The position numbers were made by a program, and so were the translations under genes. From positions 1 through 26,368 of the forward strand of contig JAUCBJ010003961.1 in NCBI GenBank assembly GCA_032718475.1: a stretch of 26,368 nt of DNA, in the 5' to 3' direction. The notes under the pieces were generated by a model. It saw nothing but the letters and a program-made list of their open reading frames with translations. It made no database searches and was not told the DNA's origin. Positions 7,861-18,990 of this stretch are shown piece by piece (position 1 is the first letter of the stretch; each line of letters begins with the position of its first letter). Source of the stretch: Nemertoderma westbladi. Lineage: Eukaryota > Xenacoelomorpha > Nemertodermatida > Nemertodermatidae.

Positions 7861-10800
7861 TCTGATAGAGTTGTAAGGAGGAGGTGTGAGAGTGGTCTGT
7901 AAGTGAGCGAAGTGCTATAGAGCACAGAAAGTCTGATAGAGTTGTAAGGAGGAGGTGTGAGAGTGGTCTGTAAGTGAGCGAAGTGCTATAGAGCACAGAA
8001 AGTCTGATAGAGTTGTAAGGAGGAGGTGTGAGAGTGGTCTGTAAGTGAGAGAAGTGCTATAGAGCACAGAAAGTCTGATAGAGTTGTAAGGAGGAGGTGT
8101 GAGAGTGGTCTGTAAGTGAGAGAAGTGCTATAGAGTACAGAAAGTCTGATAGAGTTGTAAGGAGGAGGTGTGAGAGTGGTCTGTAAGTGAGAGAAGTGCT
8201 ATAGAGCACAGAAAGTCTGATAGAGTTGAAAGGAGGAGGTGTGAGAGTGGTCTGTAAGTGAGAGAAGTGCTATAGAGTACAGAAAGTCTGATAGAGTTGT
8301 AAGGAGGAGGTGTGAGAGTGGTCTGTAAGTGAGAGAAGTGCTATAGAGCACAGAAAGTCTGATAGAGTTGAAAGGAGGAGGTGTGAGAGTGGTCTGTAAG
8401 TGAGAGAAGTGCTATAGAGTACAGAAAGTCTGATAGAGTTGTAAGGAGGAGGTGTGAGAGTGGTCTGTAAGTGAGCGAAGTGCTATAGAGCACAGAAAGT
8501 CTGATAGAGTTGTAAGGAGGAGGTGTGAGAGTGGTCTGTAAGTGAGAGAAGTGCTATAGAGCACAGAAAGTCTGATAGAGTTGAAAGGAGGAGGTGTGAG
8601 AGTGGTCTGTAAGTGAGAGAAGTGCTATAGAGCACAGAAAGTCTGATAGAGTTGTAAGGAGGAGGTGTGAGAGTGGTCTGTAAGTGAGCGAAGTGCTATA
8701 GAGCACAGAAAGTCTGATAGAGTTGTAAGGAGGAGGTGTGAGAGTGGTCTGTAAGTGAGAGAAGTGCTATAGAGCACAGAAAGTCTGATAGAGTTGTAAG
8801 GAGGAGGTGTGAGAGTGGTCTGTAAGTGAGAGAAGTGCTATAGAGCACAGAAAGTCTGATAGAGTTGTAAGGAGGAGGTGTGAGAGTGGTCTGTAAGTGA
8901 GAGAAGTGCTATAGAGCACAGAAAGTCTGATAGAGTTGTAAGGAGGAGGTGTGAGAGTGGTCTGTAAGTGAGAGAAGTGCTATAGAGTACAGAAAGTCTG
9001 ATAGAGTTGTAAGGAGGAGGTGTGAGAGTGGTCTGTAAGTGAGCGAAGTGCTATAGAGCACAGAAAGTCTGATAGAGTTGTAAGGAGGAGGTGTGAGAGT
9101 GGTCTGTAAGTGAGAGAAGTGCTATAGAGCACAGAAAGTCTGATAGAGTTGTAAGGAGGAGGTGTGAGAGTGGTCTGTAAGTGAGAGAAGTGCTATAGAG
9201 CACAGAAAGTCTGATAGAGTTGTAAGGAGGAGGTGTGAGAGTGGTCTGTAAGTGAGCGAAGTGCTATAGAGCACAGAAAGTCTGATAGAGTTGTAAGGAG
9301 GAGGTGTGAGAGTGGTCTGTAAGTGAGAGAAGTGCTATAGAGCACAGAAAGTCTGATAGAGTTGTAAGGAGGAGGTGTGAGAGTGGTCTGTAAGTGAGCG
9401 AAGTGCTATAGAGTACAGAAAGTCTGATAGAGTTGTAAGGAGGAGGTGTGAGAGTGGTCTGTAAGTGAGCGAAGTGCTATAGAGCACAGAAAGTCTGATA
9501 GAGTTGTAAGGAGGAGGTGTGAGAGTGGTCTGTAAGTGAGAGAAGTGCTATAGAGCACAGAAAGTCTGATAGAGTTGTAAGGAGGAGGTGTGAGAGTGGT
9601 CTGTAAGTGAGAGAAGTGCTATAGAGTACAGAAAGTCTGATAGAGTTGTAAGGAGGAGGTGTGAGAGTGGTCTGTAAGTGAGAGAAGTGCTATAGAGCAC
9701 AGAAAGTCTGATAGAGTTGTAAGGAGGAGGTGTGAGAGTGGTCTGTAAGTGAGAGAAGTGCTATAGAGTACAGAAAGTCTGATAGAGTTGTAAGGAGGAG
9801 GTGTGAGAGTGGTCTGTAAGTGAGCGAAGTGCTATAGAGCACAGAAAGTCTGATAGAGTTGTAAGGAGGAGGTGTGAGAGTGGTCTGTAAGTGAGAGAAG
9901 TGCTATAGAGTACAGAAAGTCTGATAGAGTTGTAAGGAGGAGGTGTGAGAGTGGTCTGTAAGTGAGAGAAGTGCTATAGAGCACAGAAAGTCTGATAGAG
10001 TTGTAAGGAGGAGGTGTGAGAGTGGTCTGTAAGTGAGAGAAGTGCTATAGAGTACAGAAAGTCTGATAGAGTTGTAAGGAGGAGGTGTGAGAGTGGTCTG
10101 TAAGTGAGAGAAGTGCTATAGAGTACAGAAAGTCTGATAGAGTTGTAAGGAGGAGGTGTGAGAGTGGTCTGTAAGTGAGCGAAGTGCTATAGAGTACAGA
10201 AAGTCTGATAGAGTTGAAAGGAGGAGGTGTGAGAGTGGTCTGTAAGTGAGCGAAGTGCTATAGAGCACAGAAAGTCTGATAGAGTTGTAAGGAGGAGGTG
10301 TGAGAGTGGTCTGTAAGTGAGCGAAGTGCTATAGAGCACAGAAAGTCTGATAGAGTTGTAAGGAGGAGGTGTGAGAGTGGTCTGTAAGTGAGAGAAGTGC
10401 TATAGAGTACAGAAAGTCTGATAGAGTTGTAAGGAGGAGGTGTGAGAGTGGTCTGTAAGTGAGCGAAGTGCTATAGAGTACAGAAAGTCTGATAGAGTTG
10501 TAAGGAGGAGGTGTGAGAGTGGTCTGTAAGTGAGCGAAGTGCTATAGAGCACAGAAAGTCTGATAGAGTTGTAAGGAGGAGGTGTGAGAGTGGTCTGTAA
10601 GTGAGAGAAGTGCTATAGAGCACAGAAAGTCTGATAGAGTTGTAAGGAGGAGGTGTGAGAGTGGTCTGTAAGTGAGAGAAGTGCTATAGAGCACAGAAAG
10701 TCTGATAGAGTTGTAAGGAGGAGGTGTGAGAGTGGTCTGTAAGTGAGAGAAGTGCTATAGAGCACAGAAAGTCTGATAGAGTTGTAAGGAGGAGGTGTGA

Positions 10801-13800
10801 GAGTGGTCTGTAAGTGAGCGAAGTGCTATAGAGCACAGAAAGTCTGATAGAGTTGTAAGGAGGAGGTGTGAGAGTGGTCTGTAAGTGAGAGAAGTGCTAT
10901 AGAGCACAGAAAGTCTGATAGAGTTGTAAGGAGGAGGTGTGAGAGTGGTCTGTAAGTGAGAGAAGTGCTATAGAGCACAGAAAGTCTGATAGAGTTGTAA
11001 GGAGGAGGTGTGAGAGTGGTCTGTAAGTGAGCGAAGTGCTATAGAGCACAGAAAGTCTGATAGAGTTGTAAGGAGGAGGTGTGAGAGTGGTCTGTAAGTG
11101 AGAGAAGTGCTATAGAGCACAGAAAGTCTGATAGAGTTGTAAGGAGGAGGTGTGAGAGTGGTCTGTAAGTGAGAGAAGTGCTATAGAGCACAGAAAGTCT
11201 GATAGAGTTGTAAGGAGGAGGTGTGAGAGTGGTCTGTAAGTGAGAGAAGTGCTATAGAGCACAGAAAGTCTGATAGAGTTGTAAGGAGGAGGTGTGAGAG
11301 TGGTCTGTAAGTGAGCGAAGTGCTATAGAGCACAGAAAGTCTGATAGAGTTGTAAGGAGGAGGTGTGAGAGTGGTCTGTAAGTGAGAGAAGTGCTATAGA
11401 GCACAGAAAGTCTGATAGAGTTGTAAGGAGGAGGTGTGAGAGTGGTCTGTAAGTGAGAGAAGTGCTATAGAGCACAGAAAGTCTGATAGAGTTGTAAGGA
11501 GGAGGTGTGAGAGTGGTCTGTAAGTGAGAGAAGTGCTATAGAGTACAGAAAGTCTGATAGAGTTGTAAGGAGGAGGTGTGAGAGTGGTCTGTAAGTGAGA
11601 GAAGTGCTATAGAGCACAGAAAGTCTGATAGAGTTGTAAGGAGGAGGTGTGAGAGTGGTCTGTAAGTGAGAGAAGTGCTATAGAGCACAGAAAGTCTGAT
11701 AGAGTTGTAAGGAGGAGGTGTGAGAGTGGTCTGTAAGTGAGAGAAGTGCTATAGAGTACAGAAAGTCTGATAGAGTTGTAAGGAGGAGGTGTGAGAGTGG
11801 TCTGTAAGTGAGAGAAGTGCTATAGAGTACAGAAAGTCTGATAGAGTTGTAAGGAGGAGGTGTGAGAGTGGTCTGTAAGTGAGAGAAGTGCTATAGAGTA
11901 CAGAAAGTCTGATAGAGTTGTAAGGAGGAGGTGTGAGAGTGGTCTGTAAGTGAGAGAAGTGCTATAGAGTACAGAAAGTCTGATAGAGTTGTAAGGAGGA
12001 GGTGTGAGAGTGGTCTGTAAGTGAGAGAAGTGCTATAGAGTACAGAAAGTCTGATAGAGTTGTAAGGAGGAGGTGTGAGAGTGGTCTGTAAGTGAGCGAA
12101 GTGCTATAGAGCACAGAAAGTCTGATAGAGTTGTAAGGAGGAGGTGTGAGAGTGGTCTGTAAGTGAGCGAAGTGCTATAGAGTACAGAAAGTCTGATAGA
12201 GTTGTAAGGAGGAGGTGTGAGAGTGGTCTGTAAGTGAGAGAAGTGCTATAGAGCACAGAAAGTCTGATAGAGTTGTAAGGAGGAGGTGTGAGAGTGGTCT
12301 GTAAGTGAGAGAAGTGCTATAGAGTACAGAAAGTCTGATAGAGTTGTAAGGAGGAGGTGTGAGAGTGGTCTGTAAGTGAGAGAAGTGCTATAGAGTACAG
12401 AAAGTCTGATAGAGTTGTAAGGAGGAGGTGTGAGAGTGGTCTGTAAGTGAGCGAAGTGCTATAGAGCACAGAAAGTCTGATAGAGTTGTAAGGAGGAGGT
12501 GTGAGAGTGGTCTGTAAGTGAGAGAAGTGCTATAGAGTACAGAAAGTCTGATAGAGTTGTAAGGAGGAGGTGTGAGAGTGGTCTGTAAGTGAGAGAAGTG
12601 CTATAGAGTACAGAAAGTCTGATAGAGTTGTAAGGAGGAGGTGTGAGAGTGGTCTGTAAGTGAGCGAAGTGCTATAGAGCACAGAAAGTCTGATAGAGTT
12701 GTAAGGAGGAGGTGTGAGAGTGGTCTGTAAGTGAGAGAAGTGCTATAGAGCACAGAAAGTCTGATAGAGTTGTAAGGAGGAGGTGTGAGAGTGGTCTGTA
12801 AGTGAGAGAAGTGCTATAGAGTACAGAAAGTCTGATAGAGTTGTAAGGAGGAGGTGTGAGAGTGGTCTGTAAGTGAGAGAAGTGCTATAGAGTACAGAAA
12901 GTCTGATAGAGTTGTAAGGAGGAGGTGTGAGAGTGGTCTGTAAGTGAGAGAAGTGCTATAGAGTACAGAAAGTCTGATAGAGTTGTAAGGAGGAGGTGTG
13001 AGAGTGGTCTGTAAGTGAGAGAAGTGCTATAGAGTACAGAAAGTCTGATAGAGTTGTAAGGAGGAGGTGTGAGAGTGGTCTGTAAGTGAGAGAAGTGCTA
13101 TAGAGTACAGAAAGTCTGATAGAGTTGTAAGGAGGAGGTGTGAGAGTGGTCTGTAAGTGAGAGAAGTGCTATAGAGCACAGAAAGTCTGATAGAGTTGTA
13201 AGGAGGAGGTGTGAGAGTGGTCTGTAAGTGAGAGAAGTGCTATAGAGTACAGAAAGTCTGATAGAGTTGTAAGGAGGAGGTGTGAGAGTGGTCTGTAAGT
13301 GAGAGAAGTGCTATAGAGTACAGAAAGTCTGATAGAGTTGTAAGGAGGAGGTGTGAGAGTGGTCTGTAAGTGAGCGAAGTGCTATAGAGTACAGAAAGTC
13401 TGATAGAGTTGTAAGGAGGAGGTGTGAGAGTGGTCTGTAAGTGAGCGAAGTGCTATAGAGTACAGAAAGTCTGATAGAGTTGTAAGGAGGAGGTGTGAGA
13501 GTGGTCTGTAAGTGAGCGAAGTGCTATAGAGTACAGAAAGTCTGATAGAGTTGTAAGGAGGAGGTGTGAGAGTGGTCTGTAAGTGAGCGAAGTGCTATAG
13601 AGTACAGAAAGTCTGATAGAGTTGTAAGGAGGAGGTGTGAGAGTGGTCTGTAAGTGAGAGAAGTGCTATAGAGCACAGAAAGTCTGATAGAGTTGTAAGG
13701 AGGAGGTGTGAGAGTGGTCTGTAAGTGAGAGAAGTGCTATAGAGCACAGAAAGTCTGATAGAGTTGTAAGGAGGAGGTGTGAGAGTGGTCTGTAAGTGAG

Positions 13801-16800
13801 AGAAGTGCTATAGAGTACAGAAAGTCTGATAGAGTTGTAAGGAGGAGGTGTGAGAGTGGTCTGTAAGTGAGAGAAGTGCTATAGAGCACAGAAAGTCTGA
13901 TAGAGTTGTAAGGAGGAGGTGTGAGAGTGGTCTGTAAGTGAGAGAAGTGCTATAGAGCACAGAAAGTCTGATAGAGTTGTAAGGAGGAGGTGTGAGAGTG
14001 GTCTGTAAGTGAGAGAAGTGCTATAGAGCACAGAAAGTCTGATAGAGTTGTAAGGAGGAGGTGTGAGAGTGGTCTGTAAGTGAGAGAAGTGCTATAGAGT
14101 ACAGAAAGTCTGATAGAGTTGTAAGGAGGAGGTGTGAGAGTGGTCTGTAAGTGAGAGAAGTGCTATAGAGCACAGAAAGTCTGATAGAGTTGTAAGGAGG
14201 AGGTGTGAGAGTGGTCTGTAAGTGAGAGAAGTGCTATAGAGCACAGAAAGTCTGATAGAGTTGTAAGGAGGAGGTGTGAGAGTGGTCTGTAAGTGAGAGA
14301 AGTGCTATAGAGTACAGAAAGTCTGATAGAGTTGTAAGGAGGAGGTGTGAGAGTGGTCTGTAAGTGAGAGAAGTGCTATAGAGTACAGAAAGTCTGATAG
14401 AGTTGTAAGGAGGAGGTGTGAGAGTGGTCTGTAAGTGAGAGAAGTGCTATAGAGTACAGAAAGTCTGATAGAGTTGTAAGGAGGAGGTGTGAGAGTGGTC
14501 TGTAAGTGAGAGAAGTGCTATAGAGTACAGAAAGTCTGATAGAGTTGTAAGGAGGAGGTGTGAGAGTGGTCTGTAAGTGAGAGAAGTGCTATAGAGTACA
14601 GAAAGTCTGATAGAGTTGTAAGGAGGAGGTGTGAGAGTGGTCTGTAAGTGAGCGAAGTGCTATAGAGCACAGAAAGTCTGATAGAGTTGTAAGGAGGAGG
14701 TGTGAGAGTGGTCTGTAAGTGAGAGAAGTGCTATAGAGCACAGAAAGTCTGATAGAGTTGTAAGGAGGAGGTGTGAGAGTGGTCTGTAAGTGAGAGAAGT
14801 GCTATAGAGTACAGAAAGTCTGATAGAGTTGTAAGGAGGAGGTGTGAGAGTGGTCTGTAAGTGAGAGAAGTGCTATAGAGTACAGAAAGTCTGATAGAGT
14901 TGTAAGGAGGAGGTGTGAGAGTGGTCTGTAAGTGAGAGAAGTGCTATAGAGTACAGAAAGTCTGATAGAGTTGTAAGGAGGAGGTGTGAGAGTGGTCTGT
15001 AAGTGAGCGAAGTGCTATAGAGCACAGAAAGTCTGATAGAGTTGTAAGGAGGAGGTGTGAGAGTGGTCTGTAAGTGAGAGAAGTGCTATAGAGTACAGAA
15101 AGTCTGATAGAGTTGTAAGGAGGAGGTGTGAGAGTGGTCTGTAAGTGAGCGAAGTGCTATAGAGCACAGAAAGTCTGATAGAGTTGTAAGGAGGAGGTGT
15201 GAGAGTGGTCTGTAAGTGAGCGAAGTGCTATAGAGCACAGAAAGTCTGATAGAGTTGTAAGGAGGAGGTGTGAGAGTGGTCTGTAAGTGAGAGAAGTGCT
15301 ATAGAGCACAGAAAGTCTGATAGAGTTGTAAGGAGGAGGTGTGAGAGTGGTCTGTAAGTGAGAGAAGTGCTATAGAGCACAGAAAGTCTGATAGAGTTGT
15401 AAGGAGGAGGTGTGAGAGTGGTCTGTAAGTGAGAGAAGTGCTATAGAGTACAGAAAGTCTGATAGAGTTGTAAGGAGGAGGTGTGAGAGTGGTCTGTAAG
15501 TGAGAGAAGTGCTATAGAGCACAGAAAGTCTGATAGAGTTGTAAGGAGGAGGTGTGAGAGTGGTCTGTAAGTGAGCGAAGTGCTATAGAGCACAGAAAGT
15601 CTGATAGAGTTGTAAGGAGGAGGTGTGAGAGTGGTCTGTAAGTGAGCGAAGTGCTATAGAGCACAGAAAGTCTGATAGAGTTGTAAGGAGGAGGTGTGAG
15701 AGTGGTCTGTAAGTGAGAGAAGTGCTATAGAGCACAGAAAGTCTGATAGAGTTGTAAGGAGGAGGTGTGAGAGTGGTCTGTAAGTGAGAGAAGTGCTATA
15801 GAGCACAGAAAGTCTGATAGAGTTGTAAGGAGGAGGTGTGAGAGTGGTCTGTAAGTGAGAGAAGTGCTATAGAGTACAGAAAGTCTGATAGAGTTGTAAG
15901 GAGGAGGTGTGAGAGTGGTCTGTAAGTGAGAGAAGTGCTATAGAGCACAGAAAGTCTGATAGAGTTGTAAGGAGGAGGTGTGAGAGTGGTCTGTAAGTGA
16001 GCGAAGTGCTATAGAGCACAGAAAGTCTGATAGAGTTGTAAGGAGGAGGTGTGAGAGTGGTCTGTAAGTGAGAGAAGTGCTATAGAGCACAGAAAGTCTG
16101 ATAGAGTTGTAAGGAGGAGGTGTGAGAGTGGTCTGTAAGTGAGAGAAGTGCTATAGAGCACAGAAAGTCTGATAGAGTTGTAAGGAGGAGGTGTGAGAGT
16201 GGTCTGTAAGTGAGAGAAGTGCTATAGAGCACAGAAAGTCTGATAGAGTTGTAAGGAGGAGGTGTGAGAGTGGTCTGTAAGTGAGCGAAGTGCTATAGAG
16301 CACAGAAAGTCTGATAGAGTTGTAAGGAGGAGGTGTGAGAGTGGTCTGTAAGTGAGCGAAGTGCTATAGAGTACAGAAAGTCTGATAGAGTTGTAAGGAG
16401 GAGGTGTGAGAGTGGTCTGTAAGTGAGAGAAGTGCTATAGAGTACATAAAGTCTGATAGAGTTGTAAGGAGGAGGTGTGAGAGTGGTCTGTAAGTGAGCG
16501 AAGTGCTATAGAGCACAGAAAGTCTGATAGAGTTGAAAGGAGGAGGTGTGAGAGTGGTCTGTAAGTGAGAGAAGTGCTATAGAGTACATAAAGTCTGATA
16601 GAGTTGTAAGGAGGAGGTGTGAGAGTGGTCTGTAAGTGAGCGAAGTGCTATAGAGCACAGAAAGTCTGATAGAGTTGAAAGGAGGAGGTGTGAGAGTGGT
16701 CTGTAAGTGAGAGAAGTGCTATAGAGCACAGAAAGTCTGATAGAGTTGTAAGGAGGAGGTGTGAGAGTGGTCTGTAAGTGAGAGAAGTGCTATAGAGCAC

Positions 16801-18233
16801 AGAAAGTCTGATAGAGTTGTAAGGAGGAGGTGTGAGAGTGGTCTGTAAGTGAGAGAAGTGCTATAGAGTACAGAAAGTCTGATAGAGTTGTAAGGAGGAG
16901 GTGTGAGAGTGGTCTGTAAGTGAGCGAAGTGCTATAGAGCACAGAAAGTCTGATAGAGTTGTAAGGAGGAGGTGTGAGAGTGGTCTGTAAGTGAGAGAAG
17001 TGCTATAGAGTACAGAAAGTCTGATAGAGTTGTAAGGAGGAGGTGTGAGAGTGGTCTGTAAGTGAGAGAAGTGCTATAGAGCACAGAAAGTCTGATAGAG
17101 TTGTAAGGAGGAGGTGTGAGAGTGGTCTGTAAGTGAGAGAAGTGCTATAGAGTACAGAAAGTCTGATAGAGTTGTAAGGAGGAGGTGTGAGAGTGGTCTG
17201 TAAGTGAGAGAAGTGCTATAGAGTACAGAAAGTCTGATAGAGTTGAAAGGAGGAGGTGTGAGAGTGGTCTGTAAGTGAGCGAAGTGCTATAGAGTACAGA
17301 AAGTCTGATAGAGTTGAAAGGAGGAGGTGTGAGAGTGGTCTGTAAGTGAGCGAAGTGCTATAGAGTACAGAAAGTCTGATAGAGTTGTAAGGAGGAGGTG
17401 TGAGAGTGGTCTGTAAGTGAGCGAAGTGCTATAGAGCACAGAAAGTCTGATAGAGTTGTAAGGAGGAGGTGTGAGAGTGGTCTGTAAGTGAGAGAAGTGC
17501 TATAGAGTACAGAAAGTCTGATAGAGTTGTAAGGAGGAGGTGTGAGAGTGGTCTGTAAGTGAGAGAAGTGCTATAGAGCACAGAAAGTCTGATAGAGTTG
17601 TAAGGAGGAGGTGTGAGAGTGGTCTGTAAGTGAGAGAAGTGCTATAGAGTACATAAAGTCTGATAGAGTTGTAAGGAGGAGGTGTGAGAGTGGTCTGTAA
17701 GTGAGAGAAGTGCTATAGAGCACAGAAAGTCTGATAGAGTTGTAAGGAGGAGGTGTGAGAGTGGTCTGTAAGTGAGAGAAGTGCTATAGAGCACAGAAAG
17801 TCTGATAGAGTTGTAAGGAGGAGGTGTGAGAGTGGTCTGTAAGTGAGAGAAGTGCTATAGAGTACAGAAAGTCTGATAGAGTTGTAAGGAGGAGGTGTGA
17901 GAGTGGTCTGTAAGTGAGAGAAGTGCTATAGAGTACATAAAGTCTGATAGAGTTGTAAGGAGGAGGTGTGAGAGTGGTCTGTAAGTGAGCGAAGTGCTAT
18001 AGAGCACAGAAAGTCTGATAGAGTTGTAAGGAGGAGGTGTGAGAGTGGTCTGTAAGTGAGAGAAGTGCTATAGAGCACAGAAAGTCTGATAGAGTTGTAA
18101 GGAGGAGGTGTGAGAGTGGTCTGTAAGTGAGCGAAGTGCTATAGAGCACAGAAAGTCTGATAGAGTTGTAAGGAGGAGGTGTGAGAGTGGTCTGTAAGTG
18201 AGAGAAGTGCTATAGAGTACAGAAAGTCTGATA
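7861..18233. repeat. 71-bp satellite array, 146 units
   Basis: Units begin TCTGATAGAGTTGTAAGG and repeat at exactly 71 bp from 7861 to 18227, that is 146 full units and a 7-base stub with no net indel. Nearly all variation lies at four sites: GTTG[T/A]AAGG, GTGAG[A/C]GAAG, TAGAG[C/T]ACA and ACA[G/T]AAA. The unit is not coding: 71 is not a multiple of three and stops occur in every frame. Each unit carries GTGCT-ATAG-AGCAC, a 5-bp stem with 4-nt loop, and a GTAAGT motif. The whole array appears to be one arm of a foldback structure closed at 18253-18408. Confidence 0.98.
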
Positions 18234-18258
18234 ACTGTGTTGTTGTGTATAACAACTC
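18234..18258. other. Loop at the array inversion point
   Basis: Short unique sequence joining the direct array to the inverted units. It contains GTTGTT-GTGTAT-AACAAC (18239-18256), a 6-bp stem with a 6-nt loop, so the turn is itself a hairpin. The right half, AACAACTC, grades into the first inverted unit. Confidence 0.85.
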
Positions 18259-18408
18259 TATCAGACTTTCTGTACTCTATAGCACTTCTCTCACTTACAG
18301 ACCACTCTCACACCTCCTCCTTACAACTCTATCAGACTTTCTGTACTCTATAGCACTTCGCTCACTTACAGACCACTCTCACACCTCCTCCTTATAACTC
18401 TATCAGAC
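18253..18408 (-). repeat. Two inverted 71-bp units closing the array
   Basis: Reverse-complement copies of the 71-bp unit: about two full units plus a partial end. They can pair with 18080-18233 to give a stem of roughly 150 bp. The inner copy has the A and T alleles at the second and third variable sites, and the outer copy has C and T. The outermost unit has GTTATAAGG, a change not seen in the direct units. The end is followed by CAGACT-GTC-AGTCTG, a small hairpin. Confidence 0.95.
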
Positions 18409-18422
18409 TGTCAGTCTGAAAG

Positions 18423-18452
18423 ACATCAATCCCCCCCCCCCCCCCATCTTCA
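18423..18452. repeat. Right flanking direct repeat of the 71-bp element
   Basis: ACATCAAT, 15 C, ATCTTCA, matching 7815-7840 in the same orientation except for C-tract length. It lies 14 bp beyond the last inverted unit. Confidence 0.85.
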
Positions 18453-18990
18453 TGTTTAGATTACAAAATTCTCATAGTTAACAAAATGCACAACATAAAC
18501 CTTTCCCATGCGGATTAGTTAGCGATATATGCTCTGTTCGTTGTTCTATTCTGAATGTAGGGAGATGCATAGCTGATGTTTTAATAATATGTACCGGTAT
18601 ACAGACTAGTAACAGATAGGAGGGCATCGTCTTTGACTATGAATACCAGCACATAGCCCTAATCTTTTCTCACCGAGCTTAGCGTTGCCTGCCGCACACA
18701 CACACACACTCATAAGTAACAGATGCGCTATTGTAGCTCACTCGTGAGCAGCAATGCTTAGTTAGCTAGCTAGCTAGCTACGGCCGCTGAGTAAACTATG
18801 CCTACTCGAGTGTTACAAGCAATCGCTCTACTGAAGTTAGTTAGTTAGTTAATTTCCCCCAACTAGTTGTTGATTTTAAAAAAATATTCATAAATTTTTT
18901 CCAACCAAATTTAATATATATTTTACAGTAAAAATCTCCACCACCAAACAGCAACAACAACAACAACAACAACAATAAATTTCACTCGCA
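18453..18990. other. Unannotated spacer with simple repeats
   Basis: Non-coding. It contains an AC dinucleotide run (18694-18709), a TAGC run (18761-18780), a TTAG run (18836-18851), a CAA run (18952-18976) and a 6-bp stem GCTCAC-TC-GTGAGC (18736-18749). No gene or element end is recognised. Confidence 0.5.

Noticed and set aside
15103-15954. Six-unit (426-bp) higher-order duplication in the 71-bp array, units 103-108 equal to 109-114
   Set aside because: With only a few biallelic sites per unit, a six-unit match somewhere in 146 units is not rare by chance, so I do not claim it as a separate event.
7861-18233. CRISPR array
   Set aside because: There are no variable spacers: the whole 71-bp unit is repeated, the context is eukaryotic and there are no cas genes.
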